DNA of 19,654 bases from CAZGYE01 sp964530165 (GCA_964530165.1 CAZGYE010000074.1:1-19654); one strand, 5' to 3'; shown: positions 10,101 to 16,015, counted from the first letter of the stretch. The notes: a model not told the origin generated them from the sequence alone. Made by a program: numbers and translations.

Positions 10101-12627
10101 CACATTCCACGAGGCTGACCTCATCTGGCGAGAGGTCGGCGGCCTTCATGGAGCGGCGAACCGCGGCGGCGACCGATTTATCGAGCGACGCTTCCCGGGA
10201 GACGCCAAGGCCGCGGATGATGGCATGGATCCGGTCTCCGTCGCGGCGGGCATCGGCGAGTCTTTTGAGAATCACGACGCCGACACCTTCCCCGGGGACT
10301 GCGCCGTCCGAGTCGGCGTCGAAAGGACCGTTCGGCTTCGTTCGGGCCAACACCCCGCCGCGGGCGAACATGTCGAACGTACCGAAATCCATCGCTCTCT
10401 GACCAGCGGCGCAGATCATCATGTCGCAGTCACCGGCGAGAAGTAGGTCGATTGCACAGTTCAGCGCAGCAGGAGCCGAAGTATCTCCCGAGTCGAGCGA
10501 CACGCCGCCGCCCATTAAATCGAACGTCTTCGTGATCCGCGACGATAGCGAGCTGGCTGTAAAGCTGCCCGTCTCATCGATCAGCGCGGGCATGTGCTTC
10601 AGGAGCACCTCCTCGTATTGCAAAGCGACTCGCTCGATGTCGGCATCGGCAACCCCGCGGCGGGCGAGCACTTCGAACAGCCTCTTGCGGAAATCGGGCA
10701 GGCGGAGTCCCATCTGAAGCTGAACAACGAACTCACCGCCGAAGATCGTGCCGACGATCACGCCGGTCCGTGTCTTGTCAAATGGCTTTTCCAAATAGCC
10801 TGCGTCCCGAAGAGCCTCGTCGGCGGCGTCCAGGAGCATGAACTGCAACACGTCGGCGTTCATCACCTGTTTCGGCGGAACCTTGTGTTTCTTCCAGTCG
10901 TATTGGAAGTCCGTGATGAACCCGCCAATTTTTATCGGAACAGTCCAATTGCGATCGGCACCCGGTTCGTAGCCGACGCCGTCGGTCCAGCGCCCAGGCG
11001 GAACCGAGGACTTCTGATCGCGGGCGGAGCTCAAGGTGTCCCACATGGCTTCCATCGTGCGCACACCCGGCAGAACCGCTCCCATGCCAATAATCGCGAT
11101 CGATTGAGAGTCGAGAAGAGTTGAGGGTCGAGGGTTGAGAGTCGAGAGACCCTCCCCGTGAGTTCTCAACTCTCGACTCTCAACCCTCAACCTTTCCACG
11201 AGTTTTTGGCTGGCTTCGGGCACGTGCTCATCGAGGGTGACGTGGACATTCAAGCCGCCAATTCCAAAAGCGTTGACCGCCGCCCTTCGCGGAAGTCCGT
11301 CCCCGGGAGGCGGCCACTTGAGTCCCTCGCGCGGCACGAAGAACGGCGCCTTCTGCCAGTCGATGTTCGTGTTGAGCTGCTCGATGTTGATTTGAGGCGG
11401 AATGAACCCATTCTGCATGGCCAAAATGGTCTTCAACAGTCCGGCCAGACCGGCCGTCTCCAAGGTATGACCGATGTTGGCTTTGACGCCTCCGATTGGC
11501 AGTTTCTTTTCTGCGGGGAGGTGCGGGCCCAAGAACTCAGCTAACGCGATAAGCTCCGTCGCGTCGCCGACCTGGGTCGAGGTCGCGTGCATCTCAACGT
11601 ACCCGAGCGATTCCAGATCTCGAGTGTCCGCGTACGCGCGGCGCATCGCCTCGATTTGCCCTTCTTTTCGCGGCGCCCAAAGGCTCTTGCCCTTTCCGTC
11701 GGAAGAGACCGAGATGCTGCGCAGAACCGCCTGAATCGGATCGTTGTCGGCGAGGGCTTGCTCAAGCGTTTTTAGAATGAGGACCACGTAGCCTTCGCTG
11801 GCGACCAAACCGTCGGCTCCCTCATCGAACGGTCGAGATCCACGAGCACTGACGGACTGCGCCCGCGAAAACAGGACCAGCGTATCACCTTGACAATAAG
11901 AGGCCCCTCCCACGACCGCCATGTCGATCTGACCCCGCTGCAGCGCGCGGACCCCATGCACCAGCGCCCGAAAGGAGGATGCGCAGGCAGCGTCGAACAC
12001 CATCGACGGACCGTCCAGAGCGAACGCGCGTGTGATCAAGGCTGCGCCGTGGTAGGCGTTCACCCACATCCGGAGCCGTTTGTCATCCGCCGCGAACGGC
12101 CTCCGGACGGAGTCAACGATCTCCTGAATCGCCGCATCCTGATCGCCTCCGGTCAACTGACCGAAACCATCCACTTCGCGCAAATACTGGGCTGTCTGTT
12201 CGATCATCCGGGCGTACGTCACATCCCCCACGCCGGCGTTGGGAGAAGTGTGTCCGATGTACGTTCCGACGTTGCGATTCGGCAGATGGAACGCGTCGAG
12301 CCCTGCGTGATCGAACGCGCGCGCGGCAACTTCACACAAGGTTAGGTGAGCGATGTGCGCTCGCTCAATCATCGATTGTGGCAGCGGACAAATCTGTCGA
12401 TCCAACGGTCGCGGAGGCACGATCCCTCCGAGCGTCGTATACGATTTGGTGAGGCGCCCCATTTCCGGATGGTATTGCAGTTCGCGATCCAGCCGCTCCG
12501 GTGGGAGCTCGCCGAGGCCAGACCGCCCCTCTCTGAGCATTTCCCAGAACTCCGCCGGATTGTCGGCGCCGGGAAGTCGGCAGGAAAGTCCGATAATGGC
12601 AATTGGCTGCGCGGCAATGTTGTACAT
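4174..12627 (-). CDS. Iterative type I PKS / Pfa-like synthase: KS, CLF-like KS, AT, C45-like, KR, DH (2817 aa)
   Basis: Central chain-building enzyme. Domains by residue: KS about 8-455, with Cys215 in DAACASS, His347 and His387 (NIGH), complete; a second KS-like domain about 509-960, with Asp715 where the Cys should be, no first His, and Asn882 for the second His, so chain-length-factor-like; AT about 1005-1450, with FPGQGSQ, GHSFGE (Ser1193) and AFHT (His1297); C45 penicillin-acyltransferase/Ntn-hydrolase-like domain about 1515-1900 (GTPYEMG, EHG, LEEFRGIADGA); KR about 1930-2470, with TGGARGV and Tyr2393; double-hotdog DH about 2530-2815, with His2559 and Asp2731. There is no ACP, ER or thioesterase. 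Repeats fill the linkers. I place the start at 12627 (MYNIAAQP, right before the KS, GAGGG upstream), because an in-frame ATG 28 codons earlier would overlap the previous gene. It resembles Pfa/Hgl synthases; the product is unknown. Confidence 0.95.
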   Translation of the reverse strand: MYNIAAQPIAIIGLSCRLPGADNPAEFWEMLREGRSGLGELPPERLDRELQYHPEMGRLTKSYTTLGGIVPPRPLDRQICPLPQSMIERAHIAHLTLCEVAARAFDHAGLDAFHLPNRNVGTYIGHTSPNAGVGDVTYARMIEQTAQYLREVDGFGQLTGGDQDAAIQEIVDSVRRPFAADDKRLRMWVNAYHGAALITRAFALDGPSMVFDAACASSFRALVHGVRALQRGQIDMAVVGGASYCQGDTLVLFSRAQSVSARGSRPFDEGADGLVASEGYVVLILKTLEQALADNDPIQAVLRSISVSSDGKGKSLWAPRKEGQIEAMRRAYADTRDLESLGYVEMHATSTQVGDATELIALAEFLGPHLPAEKKLPIGGVKANIGHTLETAGLAGLLKTILAMQNGFIPPQINIEQLNTNIDWQKAPFFVPREGLKWPPPGDGLPRRAAVNAFGIGGLNVHVTLDEHVPEASQKLVERLRVESRELRTHGEGLSTLNPRPSTLLDSQSIAIIGMGAVLPGVRTMEAMWDTLSSARDQKSSVPPGRWTDGVGYEPGADRNWTVPIKIGGFITDFQYDWKKHKVPPKQVMNADVLQFMLLDAADEALRDAGYLEKPFDKTRTGVIVGTIFGGEFVVQLQMGLRLPDFRKRLFEVLARRGVADADIERVALQYEEVLLKHMPALIDETGSFTASSLSSRITKTFDLMGGGVSLDSGDTSAPAALNCAIDLLLAGDCDMMICAAGQRAMDFGTFDMFARGGVLARTKPNGPFDADSDGAVPGEGVGVVILKRLADARRDGDRIHAIIRGLGVSREASLDKSVAAAVRRSMKAADLSPDEVSLVECGSCGWPDFDRQEISGLASAYVSENRTDPLEMGAVAGQMGNTCGASGMVSLLKAITELNHLQMPPNVGMANPLPSLAQHAATLKPAFHASGLSTPNDDGRLFAGVSSYSQHEVAYHLLVEGAVKKSRELRVESREPDSESFLSTLDSQLSTPQRPSTLLAQPFGDWRIARIGAGSFDELVEKTRRIASDAEAAFGRLSSSIIQCTFTPKDRYRLAIVADNAGRLARGCELAIKQRARRESLPLLAERGVFYGCLGPQTPRVAFMFPGQGSQYTGMLKLLVTEFPPAAAAMRDMDTVLERHQLPTFAKLAWEEDNQLGADVWRTQLSLLIADTIVCASVRALGLSADRVSGHSFGELVALVAADAWTFEDALLATRARCAAIEGCTSGAGIMLSTAAPASVLRRLLREIDGRVFISHENGPEQTVVAGDEAAVSQLAEKVKQAGFRTNLLDVPAAFHTPLMKEVKQPFAEALSKIPVEPPRIPVLSSVTNKYVSEPAEIRKNLVDQMTQPVRYVELVQRLIAEGTTVLVEVGPRRVLTGLHRQIAGHGKGDRSNLCEAPFGPFRQIGPVPFSVPRNRQLTMVACDHRKRGGLEQLLFVRASVEATGAVDAIPARDVPRIESREELRVESLELREKTRNLARDSQPSTRNPSQPATLNSSQPSTLNPQLSTLQDGLKILRLQGTPYEMGVEHGRRLAEPIRTVLRRYADLAGSRWDRLDEKTRCLTRQADLFFSAADLEEFRGIADGAAVNRSSLIAHNLRLYHDGGAGGLHFAVTAGSNPGDGLVHAANEELQFGLSIRDCLERFVFVRRPADGAAYVTFGVAGQVGGLSGINAHGLAVSTAALLDARRPGEPDGRELPTVLVKNILEKAQDIGAAVKLIEKSRTLGSWSICLSHSPTDSLCYLEYDGENLNVLPSVPSVVASNHRLISPSGSGTPVPSKYRLERLKNLLGADELSVEGLELREETQNLALDSQSSTLDSSRPFHVSVSRAQRILQDRFDLKRGREVTRPTVNTIHRVDNQVSIVIEPRQGNLWVTPGPLSNGRQSEFSRLKLSDLLGIAECEIKSRESRVERKNGELCSRPATLLSRPFHAVSNADLVEAFEKAASGPSNNGNKTVCSRFVMRMTEQPLGNTGQKPLPLDGPVLILGDNPVAQALSQQLERQHAQVLRLPAADDIVETLSRLDDLWRSSPAPHLFLLSAYDDDAVTTLGNEGWTTRRARGVMLPYRVCQRWYQLVLEAGLVEKSSVFAATALGGDFGFSGNVHNIEGGALAGLIKGIKLELEMTGGQKRFQAKIVDAAADMTPEDIAQAVCQEFASKNDESEIGYCGGCRYVVRPMFERLESRVESREPDSDFLLSTLDSGPSTVVITGGARGVTAVVARALAARYGAKLNLIGSSPLPEIPDGCRDLSDKQTKQLKARMMKEAVANKENPIETWTRFEKALEIDNTLRLFADAGLRATYHSCDVSDREALARVLEKIRAVDGPIQGIIHGAGFERASRFDRKQPALVDRTIAAKVDGAAALMELTRQDPVRFFAAFGSTSGRFGGVGQTDYCMANELLAKLTDWYRRQRPDCHATVFHWHAWDDVGMAVRPESLHIRKLHNIQYMPSPEGVEHLIEELRAGLPEGEVLITEPGYYEQRYIDPAKTALAEGSRVESRELRERTRNVVVDSGPSTLNSGPSTLVSSLPLIDSIADIAAGRRVTAQMRLDPTVDVFLTQHRYKGRAMLPVVIAVESLAETVSLLLAGDERIVGLKNIEILNGMRFLNDDPQTAQIHAVRNSEGFLCRLTSDFTNRSGKLLQKDRPYLQGIVETAVAESEICVDPPTEPSTTWNKCGYFENDNLIYHGAAFRCLKQITGEGHVAYGRLLAPDLGELGGTRRGTRWVLPPALLDACFFASSVYLWYVFKSVVAIPSGIDHIRLGRQQRTGEGCLVEVHFRGRGSEFGIFDFTLFGEDGSMILQVEGYKNVIVGQESTYAV
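4192..4196 (-). promoter_or_regulatory. Ribosome binding site of the PPTase inside the synthase 3' end
   Basis: AGGAG on the minus strand lies 7 nt before the PPTase ATG and within the last codons of the large synthase. It fixes the PPTase start in the 11-nt overlap and suggests reinitiation or coupled translation. Confidence 0.7.
5051..5155 (+). repeat. GAGAGTC/GAGAGTT palindromic element, copy 7 (KR to DH linker)
   Basis: The core ATTCCGAGTTCTTTCTCTC is on the plus strand, with tandem GAGGGTCCAGAGT units in one arm. It encodes SRVESRELRERTRNVVV and SGPSTLNSGPSTL between KR and DH. Confidence 0.87.
6012..6088 (-). repeat. GAGAGTC/GAGAGTT palindromic element, copy 6 (within the KR region)
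   Basis: The core ATTCCGACTTCTTGCTCTC is on the minus strand. It encodes LESRVESREPDSDF and LSTLDSGPS and ends directly at the KR Rossmann strand (VVITGGARG), so it joins the structural and catalytic halves of the KR. Confidence 0.85.
6845..6917 (+). repeat. GAGAGTC/GAGAGTT palindromic element, copy 5 (C45 to KR linker)
   Basis: Shortest and most degraded copy, with the core TTCCCCGTTTTTTCTCTC on the plus strand. It encodes KSRESRVERKNGEL and SRPATLLSRP after the C45-like domain. Confidence 0.8.
7166..7249 (+). repeat. GAGAGTC/GAGAGTT palindromic element, copy 4 (inside the C45-like domain)
   Basis: The core TTCTGAGTTTCTTCTCTC is on the plus strand. It encodes LSVEGLELREETQNLALDS and SSTLDSSRP. 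This is the one copy that sits within a domain rather than between domains, probably in a surface loop. Confidence 0.85.
8096..8241 (+). repeat. GAGAGTC/GAGAGTT palindromic element, copy 3 (AT to C45 linker), longest
   Basis: About 146 bp, with several extra GAGGGTT and GAGAGTT units in one arm. The core TTCCGAGTCTTTTCTCTC is on the plus strand. It encodes ELRVESLELREKTRNLA and a run of SQPSTLN-like repeats between AT and the C45-like domain. Confidence 0.88.
8387..8471. repeat. 85-bp perfect inverted repeat (REP-like) inside the AT coding region
   Basis: Two perfect 29-bp arms, 8387-8415 and 8443-8471, surround a 27-nt loop that itself holds a CGAAG/CTTCG stem. The arms contain GGGGACAGGTCCAATTTG. 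The element resembles REP/REPIN palindromes with GGGGACAG cores that are known to be moved by RAYT transposases (family memory, not checked). It falls at residues about 1386-1414, late in the AT domain after GPRRVLTGLHRQI, and is read through in frame. Confidence 0.9.
9620..9733 (-). repeat. GAGAGTC/GAGAGTT palindromic element, copy 2 (CLF-like to AT linker)
   Basis: Same family. The core ATTCCGAGTCTTTTCTCTC lies on the minus strand, opposite to copies 3, 4, 5 and 7. It encodes ELRVESREPDSESF and then STLDSQLSTP between the CLF-like domain and AT. Confidence 0.85.
11104..11192. repeat. GAGAGTC/GAGAGTT palindromic element, copy 1 (KS to CLF-like linker)
   Basis: Arms of GAGAGTCGAG/GAGGGTTGAG units on one side and CTCAACTCTCGACTCTC on the other allow a long imperfect hairpin. 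Read in frame on the minus strand it gives RVESREL followed by STLNPRPSTL between KS and the CLF-like domain. The central core seen in the other copies is replaced here. Confidence 0.85.
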
Positions 12628-12664
12628 CAGTTGGAGACCCTCAAGTTGCTGGCAAAGCGAGACT

Positions 12665-13870
12665 CTATTCCGAACAGGCCGTCTGAGCGCCCTGCAGGAA
12701 GTCGAGTACATGTCGCAGCGTTGGAAAGTCGTCCAACGACATGTCCTCGCTGATCTCCACCTGCACGTTCAAGTGTTCGGCCAGCTCGCCGAACAACTGT
12801 GCCTTCTTGATGCTGTCAATGCCCAGATCGGCCTCCAGGTCGGCGTCCAGCTCGACCATCTCCTCCGGATAGCCGGTCTGTTCGACGACGAAGTTCACCA
12901 AGAATCGCTCCAGCTCCTCGTTGGAGAGCGCCGTGCCGACGGCGGTCGAGAGTGGCGAGCTCGTCGCCGTCTCTGCCTCAAGCGGCGGTGCCGGCGCGGA
13001 CGGTTGCGCAACAGAGTCGGCTACAGCCGGCGAGGCCGTCTGAGCGCCCTGCAGGAAGTCGAGTACATGTCGCAGCGTCGGAAAGTCGTCCAACGACATG
13101 TCCTCGCTGATCTCCACCTGCACGTTCAAGTGTTCGGCCAGCTCGCCGAACAACTGTGCCTTCTTGATGCTGTCAATGCCCAGATCGGCCTCCAGGTCGG
13201 CGTCCAGCTCGACCATCTCCTCCGGATAGCCGGTCTGTTCGACGACGAAGTTCACCAAGAATCGCTCCAGCTCCTCGTTGGAGAGCGCCGTGCCGACGGC
13301 GGTCGAGAGTGGCGAGCTCGTCGCCGTCTCTGCCTCAAGCGGCGGTGCCGGCGCGGACGGTTGCGCAACAGAGTCGGCTACAGCCGGCGAGGCCGTCTGA
13401 GCGCCCTGCAGGAAGTCGAGTACATGTCGCAGCGTCGGAAAGTCGTCCAACGACATGTCCTCGCTGATCTCCACCTGCACGTTCAAGTGTTCGGCCAGCT
13501 CGCCGAACAACTGTGCCTTCTTGATGCTGTCAATGCCCAGATCGGCCTCCAGGTCGGCGTCCAGCTCGACCATCTCCTCCGGATAGCCGGTCTGTTCGAC
13601 GACGAAGTTCACCAAGAATCGCTCCAGCTCCTCGTTGGAGAGCGCCGTGTCGGTGGCAGTCGAGAGTTGCGAGCTCGTCACCGTTTTTGCCTCGGGCGGT
13701 GGTGCAGGCGGAGCGGCGACTGCGACCGACCGTGCCAGTGCGCCGCGAGCGCCGCCATTGTTGTTCACATTGACGGCCGCTGCGTTGATCGGCGCAGGCG
13801 GTTGAGCGGGCTCGCCGGCGTGTGGCGACGAATCAGGGCCGGACCGTTGGGCCGTGGCCCGTCGTTTCAT
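12665..13870 (-). CDS. Tandem triple acyl carrier protein (3 identical ACP domains)
   Basis: Stand-alone carrier protein of 401 residues. After an Ala/Pro-rich flexible N-terminus (about 1-75) come three copies of an ACP of about 80 residues, each with the phosphopantetheine motif DLGIDSIKKA (Ser115, Ser234, Ser353), spaced exactly 119 residues apart and joined by Ala/Pro/Ser-rich linkers. DSIKK-type motifs and tandem ACPs are hallmarks of PUFA synthases, where ACP number scales with output. Here they are separated from the synthase and must act in trans. The three domains look identical in protein sequence. I chose the ATG at 13870 (MKRRATAQ, weak AAGAG upstream); an in-frame ATG 64 codons earlier lies inside the hairpin repeats and lacks a ribosome site. 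The synthase follows after 37 bp, the reductase precedes by 279 bp. Confidence 0.93.
   Translation of the reverse strand: MKRRATAQRSGPDSSPHAGEPAQPPAPINAAAVNVNNNGGARGALARSVAVAAPPAPPPEAKTVTSSQLSTATDTALSNEELERFLVNFVVEQTGYPEEMVELDADLEADLGIDSIKKAQLFGELAEHLNVQVEISEDMSLDDFPTLRHVLDFLQGAQTASPAVADSVAQPSAPAPPLEAETATSSPLSTAVGTALSNEELERFLVNFVVEQTGYPEEMVELDADLEADLGIDSIKKAQLFGELAEHLNVQVEISEDMSLDDFPTLRHVLDFLQGAQTASPAVADSVAQPSAPAPPLEAETATSSPLSTAVGTALSNEELERFLVNFVVEQTGYPEEMVELDADLEADLGIDSIKKAQLFGELAEHLNVQVEISEDMSLDDFPTLRHVLDFLQGAQTACSE
12677..13660 (-). repeat. Tandem 357-bp direct repeats encoding the three ACP domains
   Basis: Equivalent landmarks (GGCCGTCTGAGCG on the plus strand) occur at 12677, 13034 and 13391, a period of exactly 357 bp or 119 codons. 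The two full units and the third partial unit are nearly identical at base level. A visible difference is one base near 12722 (cgttgg versus cgtcgg), with divergence only in the linker at the N-terminal end (after about 13650). Identity extends through the linkers, which points to recent duplication or gene conversion. Confidence 0.95.
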
Positions 13871-13956
13871 TTTCTCTTTCCGCCGCAGAGTCGCGTCGAA
13901 ATGAACGATCCGGGACCCACTCCCATCGTTTGTCGGCAACTCCGACGACGATGCCA

Positions 13957-13974
13957 GAATGTTGAATGTTGAAC
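13957..13974. repeat. Short 7-nt tandem repeat (GAATGTT)
   Basis: The plus strand shows two and a half head-to-tail copies of GAATGTT just upstream of the ACP gene. It is too short to be given a function, but the 7-nt unit recalls the GAGAGTT units in the synthase gene. Confidence 0.5.
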
Positions 13975-14016
13975 TCACTACACCGCTCCCACCAAGCGTT
14001 TGATACAAGTATTCGC

Positions 14017-14140
14017 AACCGGCAAAATGAACTGCCGTTGCGACCCAGTCTCTGCTTCCCATGCGGCAAATGAACTGCCGCAGAATCCCAGCCTACACTT
14101 CCCATGCGGCAAAACGAACTGCCGCAACATCCCAGCCTTT
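14017..14140. repeat. Three tandem 43-44 bp hairpin repeats upstream of the ACP gene
   Basis: Three units, with GGCA anchors at 14021, 14065 and 14108, each contain a small stem: GCGGCA, then an AAATGAAC-like loop, then TGCCGC. They are followed by a conserved AATCCCAGCC/CATCCCAGCC and TTCCCAT spacer. The first unit is the most diverged. They fill most of the 279-bp gap between the reductase stop and the ACP start. The copies could form RNA hairpins in the operon transcript and affect decay, pausing or the reductase-to-ACP expression ratio, or simply be an intergenic repeat family. Confidence 0.85.
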
Positions 14141-14149
14141 CCAATATTG

Positions 14150-15691
14150 TTACTTCTCCTGGACAGCCCCCACCTCGACACAGGCCTGTTGCTCGGTGTG
14201 GACGGGCAGAATCTGTTCGAGTGCAGCAGCCAACCTACGTAGCGGCTGCCCATTGCCTTCGACGAGAACCTTTCCCATCGCGACCGCTTCTTCAACCGTC
14301 GAGCAGCCCCTCGCGAGGCTGGCAAACGTGTTTGTGTTCAGATACAGACTCGACGTGGAACGCGAATCGATCCCCTCTTCGATCGCGACCACTTCGTCCT
14401 CCTGCAAGATGAGCTTCCACTGGCCGCCTCCAGGCCCTGGGACCTGAAGCCCAACGGACACCGCCACGTCAGCGAGCGCCGTTGCCGAGAAGCACTGCTC
14501 CGTGAGTGGACGCAGGTGCGCGTGGACGTCAAAAGGCGGTTTGGCCGAGGGCGGCCGCGGCCAGCCAAAATTCGATTCGATGGCAACCGCGCACATCTTC
14601 GACAGCATCGCAGCGTCGACCTCCGGCTGCGGCAGACGCCCCGCTGCCGCGAGTGTATTCGAGCAATCGAACTCCGGGTCATCGCGCCAGTAGGAACGGT
14701 AGACGCTCATCTGATTGACGAAGAACTGTTCGAACTCCGCCCAGTTAACGTTTGTTTCCTTCTCGTTGCTGGTTGCGACGGTGGCGTTGGTGAACGCTTC
14801 TTCGAATACCGCCTGCATCGTCGTGACCGGAACGGCGGTGCGCGCGGTCAAATGGTACGTCTTGTCGTGGTGCTCCGGATGAGCGTAAATGTGAGCAACC
14901 ACGGCCGAGACCCAGTCGACAGGCACGTAATTCTTCCGTTCCTGACCAGTCAAATTCATCAACTGGCGTAGTCGCTCGCTGGACAGGCGATTGATAGCCG
15001 CCAATTCCTCCCGGCTCAGACCAAGGGTGGTGATTTTGCTGAACAATGCCGAGAGCAGCTTCAGCGGCACGTAAAACCCGTGAAACGTTGTGGAGTACCC
15101 GGTCTGAGAATCGCCGACGATGATCGCGGGACGGTAGAACGTTTTCGTTTGGAGATCCTCAGCTGCCCGGACCATCTTTTCTGCCCGAACTTTGCTGATC
15201 TCGTAGTCGTTGCCCAGTTCCTGGCCGACGTCGAGTTCATCCTCCAAGACGCGGCCGGTTCGGAGACCGCACACGTAGGCAGTCGAGACATGATGGAAGT
15301 CGCCGATGCCCGTCCGGCGGCAAAATTCCACCACGTTCTCGGTTCCGCGGACGTTTGACCGCCACGGCTCGCCGTCGGGGCTTTCGGCATGAAAGGTTAG
15401 GCTCGCCGCATTATGCATCAGCGAGCCGCAATGCCGCGACACCCAATCCAGCCTGCCAGAGTCCAGACCGAGGTCCGGCTGAGAGATGTCACCGGCGAGT
15501 ACCACCGGCCGGGGCAATGCGTGGCCAGCCAGCTTTTCCCAGCGGGCCATCGACTCTTCCACACGCTGACGAGCGGAGGCGAACTTGGTTGGGCGCACCA
15601 GCACGGCCAGCTTTGTGCCGTGCCCGAAGAGGTCGCGGATCAGGTACGATCCCAGCAACCCCGTTGCACCGGTTAATAATAGGTAGCTCAT
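14150..15691 (-). CDS. Thioester-reductase-like extended SDR fused to an SCP2-like lipid-binding domain
   Basis: Protein of 513 residues. The N-terminal part (1 to about 370) is an extended SDR of the NAD-binding-4 / fatty acyl or thioester reductase type: TGATGLLG (7-14), LVRPTKF, HNAAS (93-97), Ser136 in VSTAYV, and the YxxxK pair Tyr163/Lys167, then a substrate region (RPAIIVGDS, NYVPVDWV). These enzymes reduce acyl-S-ACP or acyl-CoA to aldehyde or alcohol with NAD(P)H. Residues about 388-495 resemble a sterol-carrier-protein-2 fold: WKLILQ, a short acidic strand, then LYLNTNTFASLARG and AMGKVLVEGN. As no thioesterase is seen, this is the best candidate for chain release (inference), with the SCP2 part holding the hydrophobic product. 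It is the first gene of the minus-strand operon. No good ribosome site precedes the ATG, but the Rossmann motif begins at once, so the start is secure. Confidence 0.88.
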   Translation of the reverse strand: MSYLLLTGATGLLGSYLIRDLFGHGTKLAVLVRPTKFASARQRVEESMARWEKLAGHALPRPVVLAGDISQPDLGLDSGRLDWVSRHCGSLMHNAASLTFHAESPDGEPWRSNVRGTENVVEFCRRTGIGDFHHVSTAYVCGLRTGRVLEDELDVGQELGNDYEISKVRAEKMVRAAEDLQTKTFYRPAIIVGDSQTGYSTTFHGFYVPLKLLSALFSKITTLGLSREELAAINRLSSERLRQLMNLTGQERKNYVPVDWVSAVVAHIYAHPEHHDKTYHLTARTAVPVTTMQAVFEEAFTNATVATSNEKETNVNWAEFEQFFVNQMSVYRSYWRDDPEFDCSNTLAAAGRLPQPEVDAAMLSKMCAVAIESNFGWPRPPSAKPPFDVHAHLRPLTEQCFSATALADVAVSVGLQVPGPGGGQWKLILQEDEVVAIEEGIDSRSTSSLYLNTNTFASLARGCSTVEEAVAMGKVLVEGNGQPLRRLAAALEQILPVHTEQQACVEVGAVQEK

Positions 15692-16015
15692 TGTGGATCA
15701 TTCGCTGCGGCCCAAATTGCATCCGTGGGCTCCTACTCCTTAACCAGTCCGTGAGGGGCCAGCTGGTTACTCCCATTCAGTGTGAGTGAAGGAAAAAGAT
15801 CGGAATTCGCTCCGTCGTCGCCTCCGTTTCCAGACCGATCAAAATTTTATTCAGCTTACGCTAAATGCATCGCCTGTAACGAATATGCTGCTTGAAAGCA
15901 TTCGACTATAGCGAATTCATTTCTGACAATCAAGCATATAGCTCCTAATTGTTTCATTTTTACCAAAGTCTGGTGATTTGATGTTTTTGCCCCTATGATC
16001 GGGTAAGATAACATT
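15692..16015. promoter_or_regulatory. Divergent intergenic region between the two operons
   Basis: This is the only gap above 300 bp. It separates the start of the minus-strand operon from the start of the plus-strand pair and is clearly more AT-rich than the genes, especially 15840-16015. Promoters for both directions are expected here. The best plus-strand -10-like hexamer is TATGAT at 15994-15999, 16 nt before the kinase-like ATG, with only a poor -35 match. For the minus strand no convincing -35/-10 pair stands out. I see no operator palindrome, riboswitch or small RNA. Confidence 0.5.
15994..15999 (+). promoter_or_regulatory. Candidate -10 element upstream of the kinase-like gene
   Basis: TATGAT matches the sigma-70 -10 consensus TATAAT at five of six bases. 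The best hexamer at the right distance upstream matches TTGACA only weakly, so the call rests on position in the AT-rich divergent spacer. The implied 5' leader would be only about 10 nt. Confidence 0.25.

Noticed and set aside
5051..11192. CRISPR array or phage attachment interpretation of the GAGAGTC repeats
   Set aside because: Copies are 0.3-1.5 kb apart, internally made of 7-nt units, and lie inside one continuous coding frame; there are no regular spacers and no cas or integrase genes.
4174..12627. Frameshift or pseudogene in the large synthase because of its repeats and hairpin
   Set aside because: The frame is continuous over 2817 codons and KS, AT, KR and DH all keep their key residues on both sides of every insertion.
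12628..12711. Upstream in-frame ATG of the large synthase (28 extra codons)
   Set aside because: It would overlap the end of the ACP gene, and the extra residues do not resemble a KS N-terminus. The ATG at 12627 begins directly before the KS.
12353..13972. Long plus-strand open frame of 539 codons with three repeated blocks
   Set aside because: It is the antisense shadow of the triple ACP gene; its repeats simply mirror the 357-bp ACP units and it shows no recognisable domain.
13871..14062. Upstream in-frame ATG of the ACP gene (64 extra codons)
   Set aside because: The start falls inside a hairpin repeat unit, lacks a ribosome site, and the added residues look like translated intergenic repeat.
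13985..14149. Rho-independent terminator after the reductase gene
   Set aside because: The hairpins are GC stems with AT loops, but no run of T follows on the minus strand, and they are tandem copies of a repeat.
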